This document shows, piece by piece, positions 1 to 10,734 of a stretch of DNA of 64,000 nt (position 1 is its first letter; each line of letters begins with the position of its first letter). The notes under the pieces are model-generated. The model worked only from the letters and a program-made list of their open reading frames with translations. It made no database searches and was not told the DNA's origin. The translations under genes and the position numbers were made by a program. Source of the stretch: Lymantria dispar. Taxonomy: Eukaryota; Arthropoda; Insecta; Lepidoptera; Erebidae. The stretch spans positions 25,186,001 to 25,250,000 of the forward strand of contig CM063452.1 in NCBI GenBank assembly GCA_032191425.1, read 5' to 3'.

Positions 1-167
1 ATGTGAAATTACGCACCCTTCTCCAAGTGCTCGTCGGAAGATGGTCTCATTTGGTGTAATGTTGAAAGGAAGCTGAACATAATGGTTAGAACGTGATGTA
101 ATCAGGTGCAAATGGATACAGAAATACACAATAACTCTTATCTGAATAAACGTTTAAAATATATAAT

Positions 168-575
168 TACTAGCTTTTGACCGCGGCTTCGCACGCGTAA
201 AAGTTGGCTTGCATATTTCTTTTTATTGTATTATTGTGGTGACGGAGTAAGAATACAATTCACCACTCCCTATCTTGCCCGTGGATGTCGTATAAGACGA
301 CTATGGGATATATACACATAACATCTAGCAAGAGAAGGAAAACACGAAAAATGAAACCCTATACCAACATATCTGACCAGCATGGTATAGTAGGTCAAAT
401 TCCCTCCCATTATGGGGGAGGCCCGAGTCCAAGAGTGGAAAGTATGTGGGCTGCAATGATGATGATGATATTTCTTAATTTAAGAAATACTCTGTATGTC
501 AATTTTCATCCAAATCTGGTCAACAGTTTACGCGTGATCGAGTAAGAAAGGTCCAAATAACTTCACAAATTTCTG
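168..575 (+). repeat. Left arm of a 400-bp inverted repeat
   Basis: CTAGCTTTTGACCGCGGCTT CGCACGCG ... GGTCCAAATAACTTCACAAA. Near-identical to 5055-5463 in reverse, including its embedded SINE. Confidence 0.88.
233..461 (+). mobile_element. RTE-tailed SINE in the left inverted arm
   Basis: Head GTGGTGACGGAGTAAGAATAC, body and ATGATGATGAT tail; nearly identical to the copy at 5160-5397 in opposite orientation. Confidence 0.88.
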
Positions 576-867
576 GTCTGTCTGTCTGTCTGTCTGTCTG
601 TTACGCTTTCACGTCTAAACCACTGAACCGATTTTGATGAAATTTGGTACAGAGATGGACTAAAGCTTGAAAAAGGACATAGGCTACTTTTTATCGCGAA
701 AAAATGCGTGTAAGGGGTTGAAATAGGGGATGACATTTTGTATGGAAATTCGTCATTTTCGATGATAGAATCATGAATCTTTGTATTAAGGCACTTGATA
801 ATATATACATAAATATTTGTTCGAGCGTTTTGGAAATTTCATTTATATGGGGATGAAATTCAACCCC

Positions 868-1917
868 TTTTTTTTTTTTTTGTGGGTGGGCCGCGGTCGA
901 CGCGCCTCCGCACCACTCCGTCCGGGGCGACAGAGGGGCTTAAGCACGCAACTCCCGCGACCCACCCGAAAACCACGTCGCCTTCGTCGTTGGGCCGACC
1001 ACTGGAGCAGCGTTAACTTGTCGTCAGTGGTCGGCCCGACGGAATACCCCCTATTGGGTTACCCTCCCATCGACCGACGTCCCCCCCTCGGGTAGGACGT
1101 CGGTCTTTCCTCACGCGGTCGGCCTCTCGGCGGGTGACGGACTAATCCCCGGTCACGTCACCCGCGGCCTCGGCTAGGGCGGCATGAGGCGCAGATAGTT
1201 GCGCCTGCGCCGCCCCAGTCGCCGGCGGCGGATCTCCTCATCGTGGCTGCGCTCCTCACGCAGGCGATCCGCCGCCTCCTTCCGCGAGATCACTGTCTCG
1301 CAGAAGGCTGCGACCGCGTCTCAATTCCTGACGCTGTCGACCATCGCCCTAGCGATAGCCGGCAGCGTCAGGTCCGTACCGATGATTGCGACGAGTTCAC
1401 AGCGCTGCACTGCCCAAGCCCCGCAGGCCTCGAGCGTATGGCGCGCCGTGTCCTCATCGCAATCGCAGTGGTGGCAGGACGGTGTACTCTCCCTCCTAAC
1501 GACCTTGTGCAGGTATTTGGCGAAGCACCCATGCCCCGTCAAAACCTGCACCAGTCGGAAGGAGAGCACCCCGTGCCGCCTCTCCAACCACTGCATCAGC
1601 ACCGGCCGGAAGGCCTCCACGGTTCGCACCCCGAACCGAGGCCTCTCCAGCCGGACTGCCCAACGGGCGATGACGTCTCGGCGGGCGTCGACGCGCCAGG
1701 CGGTGAGATCCCTTAACGAGACCACACCGCCCCCCGCTCGCACCCCCGTCACCCGCCGATATAGTCCGGCGAGCATCTCCGCCTCCAGGTCCCACGGAGG
1801 AGTCCCGGCCAATTGGCACGCTGCCTCCGTCGCCACCGTGCGGTATCCGCGGATGGCCCTGACCGCGGGCGGTCATGGACCCCGCCCACACCGGTGCGCC
1901 GTACAGGGCCATAAATT
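868..1917 (-). mobile_element. 5'-truncated R1-clade copy (family A, subfamily b)
   Basis: Begins with a T run at 868-881 (A tail on the minus strand), then the 3' UTR and the C-terminal ORF2. The target AAATTCAACCCC is duplicated at 856-867 and 1918-1929. The 3' end reads GCGCGCCGACCGCAGCCCACC on the minus strand, differing from the full-length copy's GTGCGCTTACCATAGCCCACC. It is inserted in a tandem-repeat unit, which it splits. Confidence 0.88.
1187..1912 (-). pseudogene. R1-clade ORF2 C-terminal fragment
   Basis: Two overlapping frames carry the ORF2 C terminus. The upstream frame (from 1912) starts MALYGAPVWAGS, aligning with residues 798 on of the full-length ORF2. The frame ending at 1321 (171 codons) carries MATEAACQLAGTPPWDLEAEM to the CCHC (CHHCDCDEDTARHTLEAC). 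The end near 1187 still encodes NYLRLMPP. At least two frame breaks separate these pieces, so it is dead. Confidence 0.82.
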
Positions 1918-2794
1918 AAATTCAACCCCTAAAAGACAAAAAAAAAAAAAAAAAAAAAAAAGCATAAAGCCGAAACCACTGGGCCTAGAAACGTAATTTT
2001 TTTTTTACACTGTAGAATTTCTTAGGGTACATGAGCTCTAGCAAAGAAATCGCGAAAAAATGGGTATAAGAGGTTGAAATAGGGGATGACATTTAGTATG
2101 CAAATTTATCATTTTCGATGATATAACCATGAATCATTGTATTAAGGCACTTGATAATATATAAATAAATATTTATTCTAGCATTTTGGAAATTTCATTT
2201 ATATGGGGATGAAATTTAACCCCTAAAAGACAAAAAAGCATAATGCCGAAACCACTGGGCCTAGAAACGTAATTTTTTTTTACACCGTAGAATTTCTTAG
2301 GGTACATGAGCTCTAGCAAAGAAATCGCGAAAAAATGGGTATAAGGGGTTGAAATAGGGGATGACATTTAGTATGCAAATTTATCATTTTCGATGATATA
2401 ACCATGAACCTTTGTATTAAGGCACTTGATAATATATAAATAAATATTTATTCTAGCATTTTGGAAATTTCATTTATATGGGGATGAAATTTAACCCCTA
2501 AAAGACAAAAAAGCATAAAGCCGAAACCACTGGGCCTAAAAACGTATTTTTTTTTACACCGTTGTATTTCTTGGGGTATACGAGCTCTAGCGAAGGGTTT
2601 TTGTAAAATCACCCCTTAAGGGGGTGAAAATCGTATAGCCGAAACTATTGGGGCTAGGAACGTAAAACTAGGTATTTCTCTGTACTGTGCGATTCTCTTT
2701 CTTTTGTTGTAAATGAGCTCTAAGAAATTAGTTTTTGAAATTCAATCTCTAAGGGGGTGAAAAATGTATATCCTAAATCATTAGGCCTAGAAAC

Positions 2795-3196
2795 TAGGGA
2801 TGTGAAAAAATAATCGATTTTTATAATAATCGATTATTAATAGTTTTTTTTAATAATCGATTTTTACAATCGATTATCAAAATAATAGAAAATCGATTAT
2901 TTTTATAATAAAATCGATTTTCCTAAAAAAAGAAGGTCATCACAATACTGCGTGCAGTGCGTGCAGTTTCATACTATATTAGAAGATGAAGCTCACATTT
3001 CCTAAAAAAAAGTCATCATAATCCTGTTGGAAAAATCGATTATTTTATAATCGGTTATTTATTTTTATTTAATCGATTATTTTATAATCGATTATTTATT
3101 TTTATTTAATCGATTATTTTATAATCGATTTATTTTGAAGAACAAAAAATTGATTATTTAAAAAATCGATTATTTTCCCTTCAAGTTACATCCCTA
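2795..3196. mobile_element. hAT-like MITE rich in AATCGATT words
   Basis: Ends TAGGGATGT and ACATCCCTA, flanked by an exact 8-bp duplication CTAGAAAC at 2787-2794 and 3197-3204, the hAT hallmark. The interior is dominated by AATCGATTATTTTATAATCG repeats. No ORF. It splits the tandem array. Confidence 0.85.
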
Positions 3197-3659
3197 CTAG
3201 AAACGTGAAATTTTGTACAAAGTTCTCTTTCTTGGGGAATGTGCCCACTAAAAAAGAGTTTTTTGCAATTTTACCTCTAAGGAGGTGAAAAGCGTAAAAC
3301 CGATATCACTGAGCCTAGGAACGATCATTTTAGTACACGATCGGCTTTCTTGGGTTACCCCATTATTTTTTCTTAATGCGCGCTTATCGAGATTACTTTG
3401 GATCGACGCAATATGTATTCGGTCCTCTGCCATCGTAGATATATTGCAAAGGTTCTTTTAGCAACATTTTATGACCAGCTGCCTGCCAGACGACATAGCT
3501 GGCTAGATGGCATCACCAATTGGTCCAGGTCAATGTAAATCTTTGCCTTAGTAGTATTTTGCGACACCCACAAACAATGAAAGTGTTATAATATTCCTAG
3601 CCGCTACCAGACAGTAAGTTAAAATCAAGATTTTAATCCAATTTTCTATCTCTAGAAAT

Positions 3660-4278
3660 AAACAAATTTGAAGCGTCTATTTGTTGTCAAAATAATAGGT
3701 TTTATTTATGCTACACAATTATTTGCACGATACCTATGTCTAAAAACCGGCCAAGTGTGAATCGGGGTCACGCACGAAGGGTTCCGTACCATTATCTATA
3801 AAAAAGGGGAAAATTGCGTTTGTTGTATAGGAGCCCCCTTAAATATTTATTTTATTTTGTTTTTAATATTTATTGTTATAGCGGCAACAGAAATGCATAA
3901 TTTGTAAAAAATTCAACTGTCAAGCTATTGCGGTCCTTGAGATACAGCTTGGTGACAGACAGACGGACAAACAGACAGCGAACTTTTAGTAATAGGGTCC
4001 CGTTTTTACCCTTTGGGTACGAAACCCTAAAAACGGCTCAATTTTTTTTGTATGTCTATTCGATACGGGTAATCTTCAAAACGGCTGGAGCAATACTGAT
4101 AATACTTTACCACCAGGTCTACCAAGGTTTACATAAGGAATAACTTAGGCTATATTTTATCCAAGGCTATATTTTATCCCGGTGTGGCTGGAGCAACTAT
4201 GAGAATTTAATCAATTTTAAAATTATTTCACTAACGGAAAGCAAATTTTAAGCGAGTAACATATTTAGGTTTTATTCC
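3660..4278 (+). mobile_element. Helitron-like sequence split by another repeat
   Basis: 3660-3745 (TGTCAAAATAATAGGTTTTA, ACGATACCTATGTCTAAAA) and 4034-4278 (ATCTTCAAAACGGCTGGAGC, GGCTATATTTTATCCCGG) are adjacent in the family; the 3746-4033 repeat lies between. Confidence 0.5.
3746..4033 (+). repeat. Interspersed repeat with GGGTTCCGTACC at both ends
   Basis: GGCCAAGTGTGAATCGGGGT, GAAGGGTTCCGTACCATTAT ... CCCTTTGGGTACGAAACCC. A reverse copy lies at 30091-30378. GGGTTCCGTACC-type sequence occurs inverted near both ends. Class unknown. Confidence 0.6.
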
Positions 4279-4279
4279 G

Positions 4280-4520
4280 TGTGGTGACGGAGTAAGAATA
4301 CAATTCACCACCCCCTCTCTTACCCGTGGGTGTCGTAAGAGACGACTCAGGGATATATTACACATATGACATCTATGCAAGAGATGGAAAACTCGAAACA
4401 AAACCCTATACCAACCTGCCTGACCAGCATGGTATAGTAAGGTTAATTTCCCTCCTACTATGGAGGAGGCACGAGCCCAGCAGTGGGACGTATATGAGAC
4501 GAAATGATGATGAACATATT
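4280..4520 (+). mobile_element. RTE-tailed SINE
   Basis: Complete head to tail (GTGTGGTGACGGAGTAAG to CGAAATGATGATGAA), moderately diverged. Confidence 0.85.
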
Positions 4521-4524
4521 TAGG

Positions 4525-5050
4525 CTATTTTTATCCCAATATTCCTACGGGCCCGGACACAATGCGGGTGAAATCGCGGACATTTAATAGATATAAAAAT
4601 TAATTTACGAATGAAAATCTACATTATCAGTGAATAACAAATAAAGGCTATTTTCATCCTGGTGTTTGCCCGGAACGAGAACTCTGCGAGAGAAACCGGT
4701 GGATGTTGACCAATCTTTAAAATTCTTTCAACAATAGGAAGCTACGTTATCAGCGAGTAACATAGGCAATTTTTATCTTGGATATTTGTATGGGATTTGT
4801 TAGTACAATTTTTTTTTCACCTATGTAGACTTATAATATCAGCGAGTAACATAGGCAATTTTTATCTCGGCATTCGCATGGGAATGGGGTCTACGTGGGT
4901 GAAACTACGGGAGTTTGATCAATATTATTCTTTTTCACCAATGGAAACCTATCATGGATAATGACTAAATCAGCGACTAAGGATGGCCATATTTATCATC
5001 GTCTTTCCACGTGAATTTAAACTACAAGGGTGGAAGTAATATTCAAATAT
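4525..5050 (+). repeat. Degenerate tandem of Helitron-like core segments
   Basis: ATAGGCAATTTTTATCTYGG and related pieces recur at about 4525, 4632, 4764 and 4851 with GGAAACCTAT/GGAAGCTACG between; spacing 85-130 bp. Probably expansion of the internal part of the Helitron-like repeat. Confidence 0.55.
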
Positions 5051-5054
5051 AAAA

Positions 5055-5463
5055 ATTTGTGAAGTTATTTGGACCTTTCTTACTCGATCACGCGTAAACT
5101 GTTGACCAGATTTGGATGAAAATTGACACACAGATAGAGTATTTCTTAAATTAAGAAATATCATCATCATCATCATCGCAGCCCACATACTTTCCACTCT
5201 TGGACTCGGGCCTCCCCCATAATGGGAGGGAATTTGACCTACTATACCATGCTGGTCAGATATGTTGGTATAGGGTTTCATTTTTCGAGTTTTCCTTCTC
5301 TTGCATAGATGTTATGTGTATATATCCCATAGTCGTCTTATACGACATCCACGGGCAAGATAGGGAGTGGTGAATTGTATTCTTACTCCGTCACCACAAT
5401 TACACAATAAAAAGAAATATGCAAGCCAACTTTTACGCGGGCGAAGCCGCGGGCATAAGCTAG
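5055..5463 (-). repeat. Right arm of a 400-bp inverted repeat
   Basis: TTTGTGAAGTTATTTGGACC ... GCGGGCGAAGCCGCGGGC, inverse of 168-575 with few differences. Confidence 0.88.
5160..5397 (-). mobile_element. RTE-tailed SINE in the right inverted arm
   Basis: ATCATCATCATCATCGCAGC to TCCGTCACCAC; mirror of the copy at 233-461. Confidence 0.88.
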
Positions 5464-5821
5464 TACTTACATAAAATTCTATCAACACATGTTAAAGCAT
5501 AAGAATCCTTTAAAAGATTATACAATAATTATCTATATTATTTTCAACAGCCATTTAGTAGAATATTTGCTAAAATAATTCTGTTTTCAGTGAGTGAGTC
5601 ATTAGTAAACATTTGTCATTTCCAAACTCGCCTTGACGTTTATTTCTCTACAAATTGATGAGCGGGTGTTTGGGCGTGTAATCAATTGCGGATGAAACTG
5701 ACAATATATTCCAACAAAATTATTTGAAATCGTGCTATCGTAATAATTCATTAGATATAAACTGTCGTAACAACGTGTTAGTAATTTAAAATGTTATTAA
5801 ATTTTTAATTTAATTTGAATG
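5464..5821. other. AT-rich, nothing recognised
   Basis: No ORF over 60 codons, no repeat signature I know. Confidence 0.6.
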
Positions 5822-6221
5822 TCGTCCGTGGCCAGCCCGGCGGGATACCCTTTCGGGTACCCTCCCTTTCTAACGCTCCTCCCGGGACGTCGGTCACCCT
5901 CGCATGGTCAGCCCTCTGCGGGTGACGGACTATTCCCCGGTTCAGTCACCCGCAGCCTCGGCTAGGGCGGAATCAGGCACAGCTACTAGCGCCTGCACCG
6001 CCCACGTCGATGGCGATGCACCGTGTCGCCGTAGAGGAGTTCCTCTCGCGCACGCTCCTCCGCCTCCTTCCATGAGATGACTGCCTCACAAAAGACAATG
6101 ACCCCATCCCAGTTCCTGACGCTGTCGAGCATCTCCCTAGCGATGGTCGGCAGCGTCAGGTCGGCACCGATAATTTCGACTAGTTCACGGCGCTGCTCTG
6201 TCCAAGAGGTTGTTGCGTAGT
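5822..6221 (-). mobile_element. Decayed R1-clade fragment (family A)
   Basis: Contains 3' UTR sequence (GACGTCGGTC, GGTGACGGAC) and, at 5986-6221, an 81-codon frame with RRELVEIIGADLTLPTIAREMLDSVRNWD, close to the full-length ORF2 residues 980-1010. No A tail or target duplication remains, so both ends are lost. Confidence 0.8.
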
Positions 6222-6324
6222 TGCCACACATAATTATGGTTATAATTTTTTTGCGGCACTCCGAATTTTATAAAATATACTGTTTTATGTGTCTTAGACC
6301 TGACGGTTTTTTTTAAATATTACA

Positions 6325-6330
<6 letters not shown>

Positions 6331-6406
<76 letters not shown>
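6331..6406. repeat. AT dinucleotide microsatellite
   Basis: About 38 AT units ending at the pogo-like MITE. Confidence 0.95.
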
Positions 6407-6413
<7 letters not shown>

Positions 6414-6886
6414 CAGTGCAATCTCAATATAACAAATCCGACGGGAACTCGTAAATATCCGTTATATCAAGTAATTCGTTAAACTGAGGTTTGTTATATT
6501 GAGGTAAGGTTGGTCTAAAATTTGTTATAAAGAGGTAAAGAAATAGTTTTAATCATCTCAACCTTTTTGCATTCAGCAACTAGAACCTTCAACAATAGTG
6601 ACGAGCAGCACTGTTTACATTATTTTCCGTCAAACGACTTCAATTGTTTTACGAAAAAAAACGAAACCTGTCGCGACTAAATCACATACTATGGGATTAA
6701 GGGTCATATAAAGGTATTTACACTTTTTTTGATAGTTAAAAATTCGTTATAAAGAGGTTGTACTTAAAAAAAATTCATAATGTATTTATTTGCACTGACT
6801 CTTATGGACAATTCAAGGGGATTACGAAAAATTTGTTAAATCGAGGAAGTCGTTAAATTGAGGTTCGTTATATTAAGGTTGCACTG
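6414..6886. mobile_element. pogo-like MITE
   Basis: TA-flanked (6412-6413, 6887-6888). Terminal repeats CAGTGCAATCTCAATATAAC and inverted CAGTGCAACCTTAATATAAC. Five or more subterminal GTTATAxxGAGG-type motifs. 473 bp without an ORF; begins at the end of an AT microsatellite. Confidence 0.8.
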
Positions 6887-7227
6887 TATATACTTATATT
6901 TTTTCCCCCATCTCCATTATTTATTAACTTATCATTTTGCTTCCTGCTTTGCATACGGTGGAAATGAAATGTTTCGTACTCATTCTGTTTTTACAGCATA
7001 CTGTATAATTGGAATAGGTATTGTATCTTAACAATATAAGTACTATTTTAACATTACTTCAGCCCACGTAAGTGTCACTGTTGGGCCTGCTCCACAATGG
7101 GAGGGAACTTGAGCTACAATACTACGCTGTTCAGACGTGTTGGCATAGGTTTTTATGTCGAGTTTTTCTCCTCTTACATAGATATATTCTGCATAGATAT
7201 TAATATTCTTACATATTTATATTTATA

Positions 7228-7437
7228 TTAGCTGACCCAACAGACGTTGATCTATTCAGATAAAATAAAAGGAATTCTTCTTGAAATCGACAGGAGCGCC
7301 ACCTACCGAGTCCAATTGTGAATCGAACCATTCTCAAATCCCCTTGACCACACATAAAAAATTTCATCAACATGGTACAGGTGTTTAGGAGGAGTTCAGT
7401 GATATATACACATACACAAAAAATTTATATATAAAGA
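7228..7437 (-). mobile_element. Helitron-like element, second family
   Basis: AGCTGACCCAACAGACGTTG to TATATAAAGA|T; same family as 30418-30632. Splits a SINE. Confidence 0.55.
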
Positions 7438-7442
7438 TGATA

Positions 7443-7555
7443 TTATCACATATCCCTCAACGGGTTGAGAGCCCTCAGCGCTCACCCACTAGTCCGGGTA
7501 AAGTTGTCACAGCCATCTGAGGCTAACAACTAAGTCACACAAAAAAAAAAAAAAC
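7443..7555 (+). mobile_element. A-tailed retroposed fragment of unknown family
   Basis: CAACGGGTTGAGAGCCCTCA GCGC... CTAACAACTAAGTCACAC plus A14, with CATATCCCTCA before and CATCCCTCA after as an imperfect duplication. Probably the 3' end of a LINE I do not recognise. Confidence 0.5.
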
Positions 7556-7949
7556 ATCCCTCAGTCGTGTTTTACGACACCCATGCACAAGAGAGTGGAT
7601 GTTGAATTGTATTATTACTCTGTCACCACACAAAGAGTACTATTTAATTTTTATAATTAGATTGATTGTAAAGCTTTCAATTCTGTTTCACAAGCAAATT
7701 TAAGGTACCTTAATCACTCTGTCTAGTCTCGTTACTTATTTAAAATTAATTGCGTAACATTTAAATAGCTCAAGTAACAACACTAACCAGTTTTTAGAAA
7801 CAAAGGCAAGTTCGTTAGCTGAAAATAATGTACAAAACATTTCTGAGGACATTAATTTCAATACTATACATTATTGATAAATAAAGCATTTTCAGAACAA
7901 TAGAGTTGAATATTTTAATTAATTACTTAATGATAGTACTCACCTCGTG

Positions 7950-8318
7950 GTGATGGGATAATGATACAGTTTTCATCACCCTTTTCTAGCCCATGGGAAT
8001 GGTAAAAATCGGCTGAGGGATCACTAGGAGAATAAGAAATGTATAACAATTCATCATCGTCACCGCAGCCCATATACATCCCACTGTTGGGCTCCTATTC
8101 CACACTGATCATATGTGTTGGTATAGGGTTTTATATGGAGTTTTCCTTCTCTTGCATTACACATTTATACATAGAGCATCTATGTTAAATATCTTTTGTA
8201 AAGAACATATACCTATGTTATATGCATATTATATCCCTTAATCATTCTTTAAGATATTCATGGGTAAGATAGGACAGTGGTAAATTGTATTCTTACTCCG
8301 TCATCACACTTAGGTCAA
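7950..8318. mobile_element. Head of a plus-strand SINE and a minus-strand RTE-tailed SINE
   Basis: 7950-8035 has a decayed plus head (GTGGTGATGGGATAATGATAC); 8054-8318 is a fuller minus copy (CATCATCGTCACCGCAGCCC to CTCCGTCATCACAC). Confidence 0.65.
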
Positions 8319-8599
8319 TAAAACAGTAACGGAATGACACAATTACATTAACAAATATGTTTTTTTTCTAATTAGGTTTTGTGGTTTCGTAACCAAAAGT
8401 AATGAATACATCAATCGCGAGCATTTAAAAGTTAATCAGTTCTCGCGTCAGTCGTACCGCTCTCGTTTCACGGTAGACTTATTCCATGCATCACTTTGTT
8501 GTTTATCTGTTAGATCAGTTGACATTGACAAATGTTTGAGTGAAGAAACACTGCTACATTTTACTCGTTATTACTTAGGGTTCCGTCGATGCTGATATA

Positions 8600-8760
8600 C
8601 GATTTTTAAAGAAAATTTTTGTTTTTTAACCCCCGACGCAAAAAGAGGGGTGTTAAAGGTATGATGTCAATGTCTGTATGTCTGTGTCTATGTGTGTCTG
8701 TCTGTGGCATCATGGCTCTCAAACGAACGGACCGATTTCGATGCAGTTTTTATTTTCAAT
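8600..8760 (+). repeat. Interspersed repeat (CCCCGACGCAAAAAGAGGGG type)
   Basis: ACCCCCGACGCAAAAAGAGG GGTG, (GTCT)n, then AACGGACCGATTTCGATGCA. Part of it recurs in reverse at 23410-23520. Confidence 0.5.
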
Positions 8761-8851
8761 TTGTAAGTTATTTATTTTCTTAAGTGGTGGGTATATCTAA
8801 GTTATTATTGAGCTTAGCACTTTGTTTACTTGCGTTATTTGGTTTCGTTCG

Positions 8852-8898
8852 ATTTTACAATCGATGCCGCGTTTTATACGTGGCATCGATTGTAAAAT
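8852..8898. repeat. Perfect 17-bp stem, 13-nt loop
   Basis: ATTTTACAATCGATGCC and its exact inverse, just before the first recognisable LINE-B coding sequence. Confidence 0.92.
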
Positions 8899-8929
8899 TC
8901 AATAAAATTATAAACAAAAAGAAAGAATC

Positions 8930-9793
8930 GGTTTTCTATCTCGGACTTATTTTGGAAAAAAGTTTTTCGTTTATTGAGCACATTAAAACTGTAGATGAAA
9001 AAGCGAAACGAAATTTCTATGCGCTTACTGGAATATCAACGTCCACCAGGGGCTTCGTTTTAAAACACTTAAAACTATATGAGCACATATTTTGGGTGTA
9101 TTTATTACGCTGCACCTGTCTGGGCTGATAGAGTTTCCATAGGGACGGCACGCCTTAAGTTATTACAAAGCCAACGATTGGCTTTAATATTCTTAGACAA
9201 AGTTTACAGAACAGTTAATACCGAAGCCTTGTCAGTACTCGCAGGTATGCTTTCGGTTGACTTTGAGGTTTAGAGACGGGCGTCAATGTATTACACCACC
9301 AGGAAAACTGTGAGCACAGATTTCCTTTTACCGCGCGACCGAAATAAAATCGCTAGATTGTTTGCACCGCAATCCGTTGTTCACGAAGACCTTCTAACTG
9401 AATGGCAGAAGAGATGAGATTCATCACCAAAAGGCCGTCATCTCTATCTATTTTTTCCATGTATATACATAAGCGCATGGAGAAAGTGTGACTTGAAGTT
9501 GACCATTGTATGGCCCAATTCCTAACTGGCCATGGCAATTTCAAGAGTAAGTTATTTTCTTTTAATCTCGTATCCTCACCATTATGTCAATGTTCCACAT
9601 TTGAACACCAGTATGTACAATCAGCACACCTCTGGGAGTGCAATCTCTAGCGTAAGGAACGCGACCATATGCAAGTGACCTCTGTAGTAGTATACTATAT
9701 GGACCTTGTAGCAACTAGAGGAAATTGCCGTGCATTCAGGCGTTTCTGCCATACCTACTACAGGGCTCACATATAGGCCCCATTAGTTTTCTT
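8930..9793 (+). pseudogene. LINE-B reverse transcriptase C-terminal remnant
   Basis: Several frames joined by shifts carry YLGLILEKSFSFIEHIKTV, AKRNFYALTGIS, YYAAPVWADRVSIGTARLKL, RLALIFLDKVYRT and EALSVLAGML, i.e. RT motif E and the thumb-side region of an R1/Jockey-type LINE, then a Cys/His region (LCQCST...). At least three frame breaks and stops are present. It is distinct from family A. Its 3' UTR resumes after the nested family A copy. Confidence 0.75.
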
Positions 9794-9807
9794 ATATCCC
9801 TGGTGTT

Positions 9808-10720
9808 CCTGGCCGGAACTCCTCGTGGGATTTAGAGGCGGAGATGCTCGCCGGAATTTATCGGCGGGTGTTGGAGACGCGCGCCCGCGGCTGTATGGTC
9901 TCGCTGCAGGAAATTACCGCCTGGCGGCTCGACGCCCGCCGAGAAATCATTGCCCGTTTGGAGGCCGACTGGAGAGTCCTCGGTACAGTGTCTGGACCGT
10001 CGAGGCCTTCCGGCCGGTGCTGATGGAGTGGTTGGAGCGGACGCACGGGGTGCTTTCCTTCCGACTGGTGCAGGTGCTGAAGGAGCACGGTTGCTTCGCG
10101 AAGTACCTGCACAAGATTGTCAGGAGGGAGAGCACACCGTCCTGCCACCACTGCAATTGCGACGAGGACACGGCGCAGCACATGCTCGAGGTGTGTGTCG
10201 CGTGGGAGGGGGAACGCCGTGAACTCGTCGCGATTATCAGCGCCGACCTAACGTTGCCGACTATCACCAGGGAGATGCTCAACAGCGTCAGAAACTGGGA
10301 CGCGGTCGCCGCCTTCTGTGAGGCCGTCATCTCACGGAAGGAGGCGGCGGATCGTGTGCGAGTAGAGCTCCTATTCGGCGACACGTTCCGTCGCCGGCGA
10401 CTCGGGCAGCGCAGGTGTGAGTATCTGCGCCTAATGCCGCCCTAGCGCCGCGGGTGATCCGACCGGGAAATTGTCCGTCACCCGCAGAGAGGCTGACCGC
10501 GCGACGGTGTCCGACGTCCCAGGACGTCGAGAGGTGAGGGTACCCGAAAGGGTATTTTGTCGGGCCGACCACTGACGACAAGTCACCTCTGCTCCGGTGG
10601 TCGGCCCGACAACGAGGTGACGTGGGTACGGGTGGGTTATGGGCCCGCGCGCTGTCCTTACATCACCCCGGACGGAGCGGACTGCGCGTGCGCTTACCAT
10701 AGCCCACCCATAAAAAAAAA
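9808..10720 (+). mobile_element. 5'-truncated R1-clade copy (family A, subfamily a) inside another LINE
   Basis: Starts within ORF2 (LAGTP...) and ends with a short A tail at 10712-10720. The target ATATCCCTGRTGTT is duplicated at 9794-9807 and 10721-10734 with one mismatch. The 3' end GTGCGCTTACCATAGCCCACC matches the full-length copy. It lies in the 3' UTR of LINE-B, so it is younger than that element. Confidence 0.9.
9825..10445 (+). pseudogene. R1-clade ORF2 C-terminal remnant with CCHC
   Basis: 206 codons open but 5'-truncated. From about residue 58 it aligns with full-length ORF2: VEAFRPVLMEWLERTHGVLSF, the CCHC CHHCNCDEDTAQHMLEVC and the terminal EYLRLMPP. The first ~50 residues are out of frame relative to the family, which implies an early frameshift. 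It lacks endonuclease and RT, so it is non-functional. Confidence 0.85.
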
Positions 10721-10734
10721 ATATCCCTGATGTT

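Larger units (their letters stand above)
600..3365. repeat. Tandem array of ~275-bp units, interrupted twice
   Basis: CATTTATATGGGGATGAAAT recurs at 840, 2196 and 2471. The last interval is 275 bp; the first is also 275 bp once the R1-clade copy, its duplication and an expanded A run (1939-1962) are removed. Shorter diverged units (GGTGAAAA...GCCGAAAC...GGGCCTAG) continue to about 3365 around the hAT-like MITE. Confidence 0.85.
7059..7632 (-). mobile_element. RTE-tailed SINE split by two other repeats
   Basis: Tail half 7059-7227 (CAGCCCACGTAAGTGTCACT), head half 7556-7632 (CATCCCTCAGTCGTGTTTTA, TCTGTCACCAC). Between them sit a Helitron-like element (7228-7437) and an A-tailed fragment (7443-7555). 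Confidence 0.7.

Noticed and set aside
233..461. HDV-like or hammerhead ribozyme at the SINE 5' end
   Set aside because: A 7-bp hairpin is present but P2, P3 and a J4/2-like strand are missing, and no CUGANGA...GAAA core was found.
1199..1996. 265-codon plus-strand frame
   Set aside because: Opposite the R1-clade ORF2 remnant and running into a poly(A)/Lys tract; shadow.
2795..3196. Regular AATCGATT repeats as a CRISPR-like array
   Set aside because: Eukaryotic DNA, no unique spacers, TIRs and an 8-bp duplication point to a MITE.
168..5463. The two 400-bp arms as terminal repeats of one 5.3-kb transposon
   Set aside because: The arms contain a complete SINE each and the interior is a satellite array plus unrelated repeats with no transposase; no target duplication seen.
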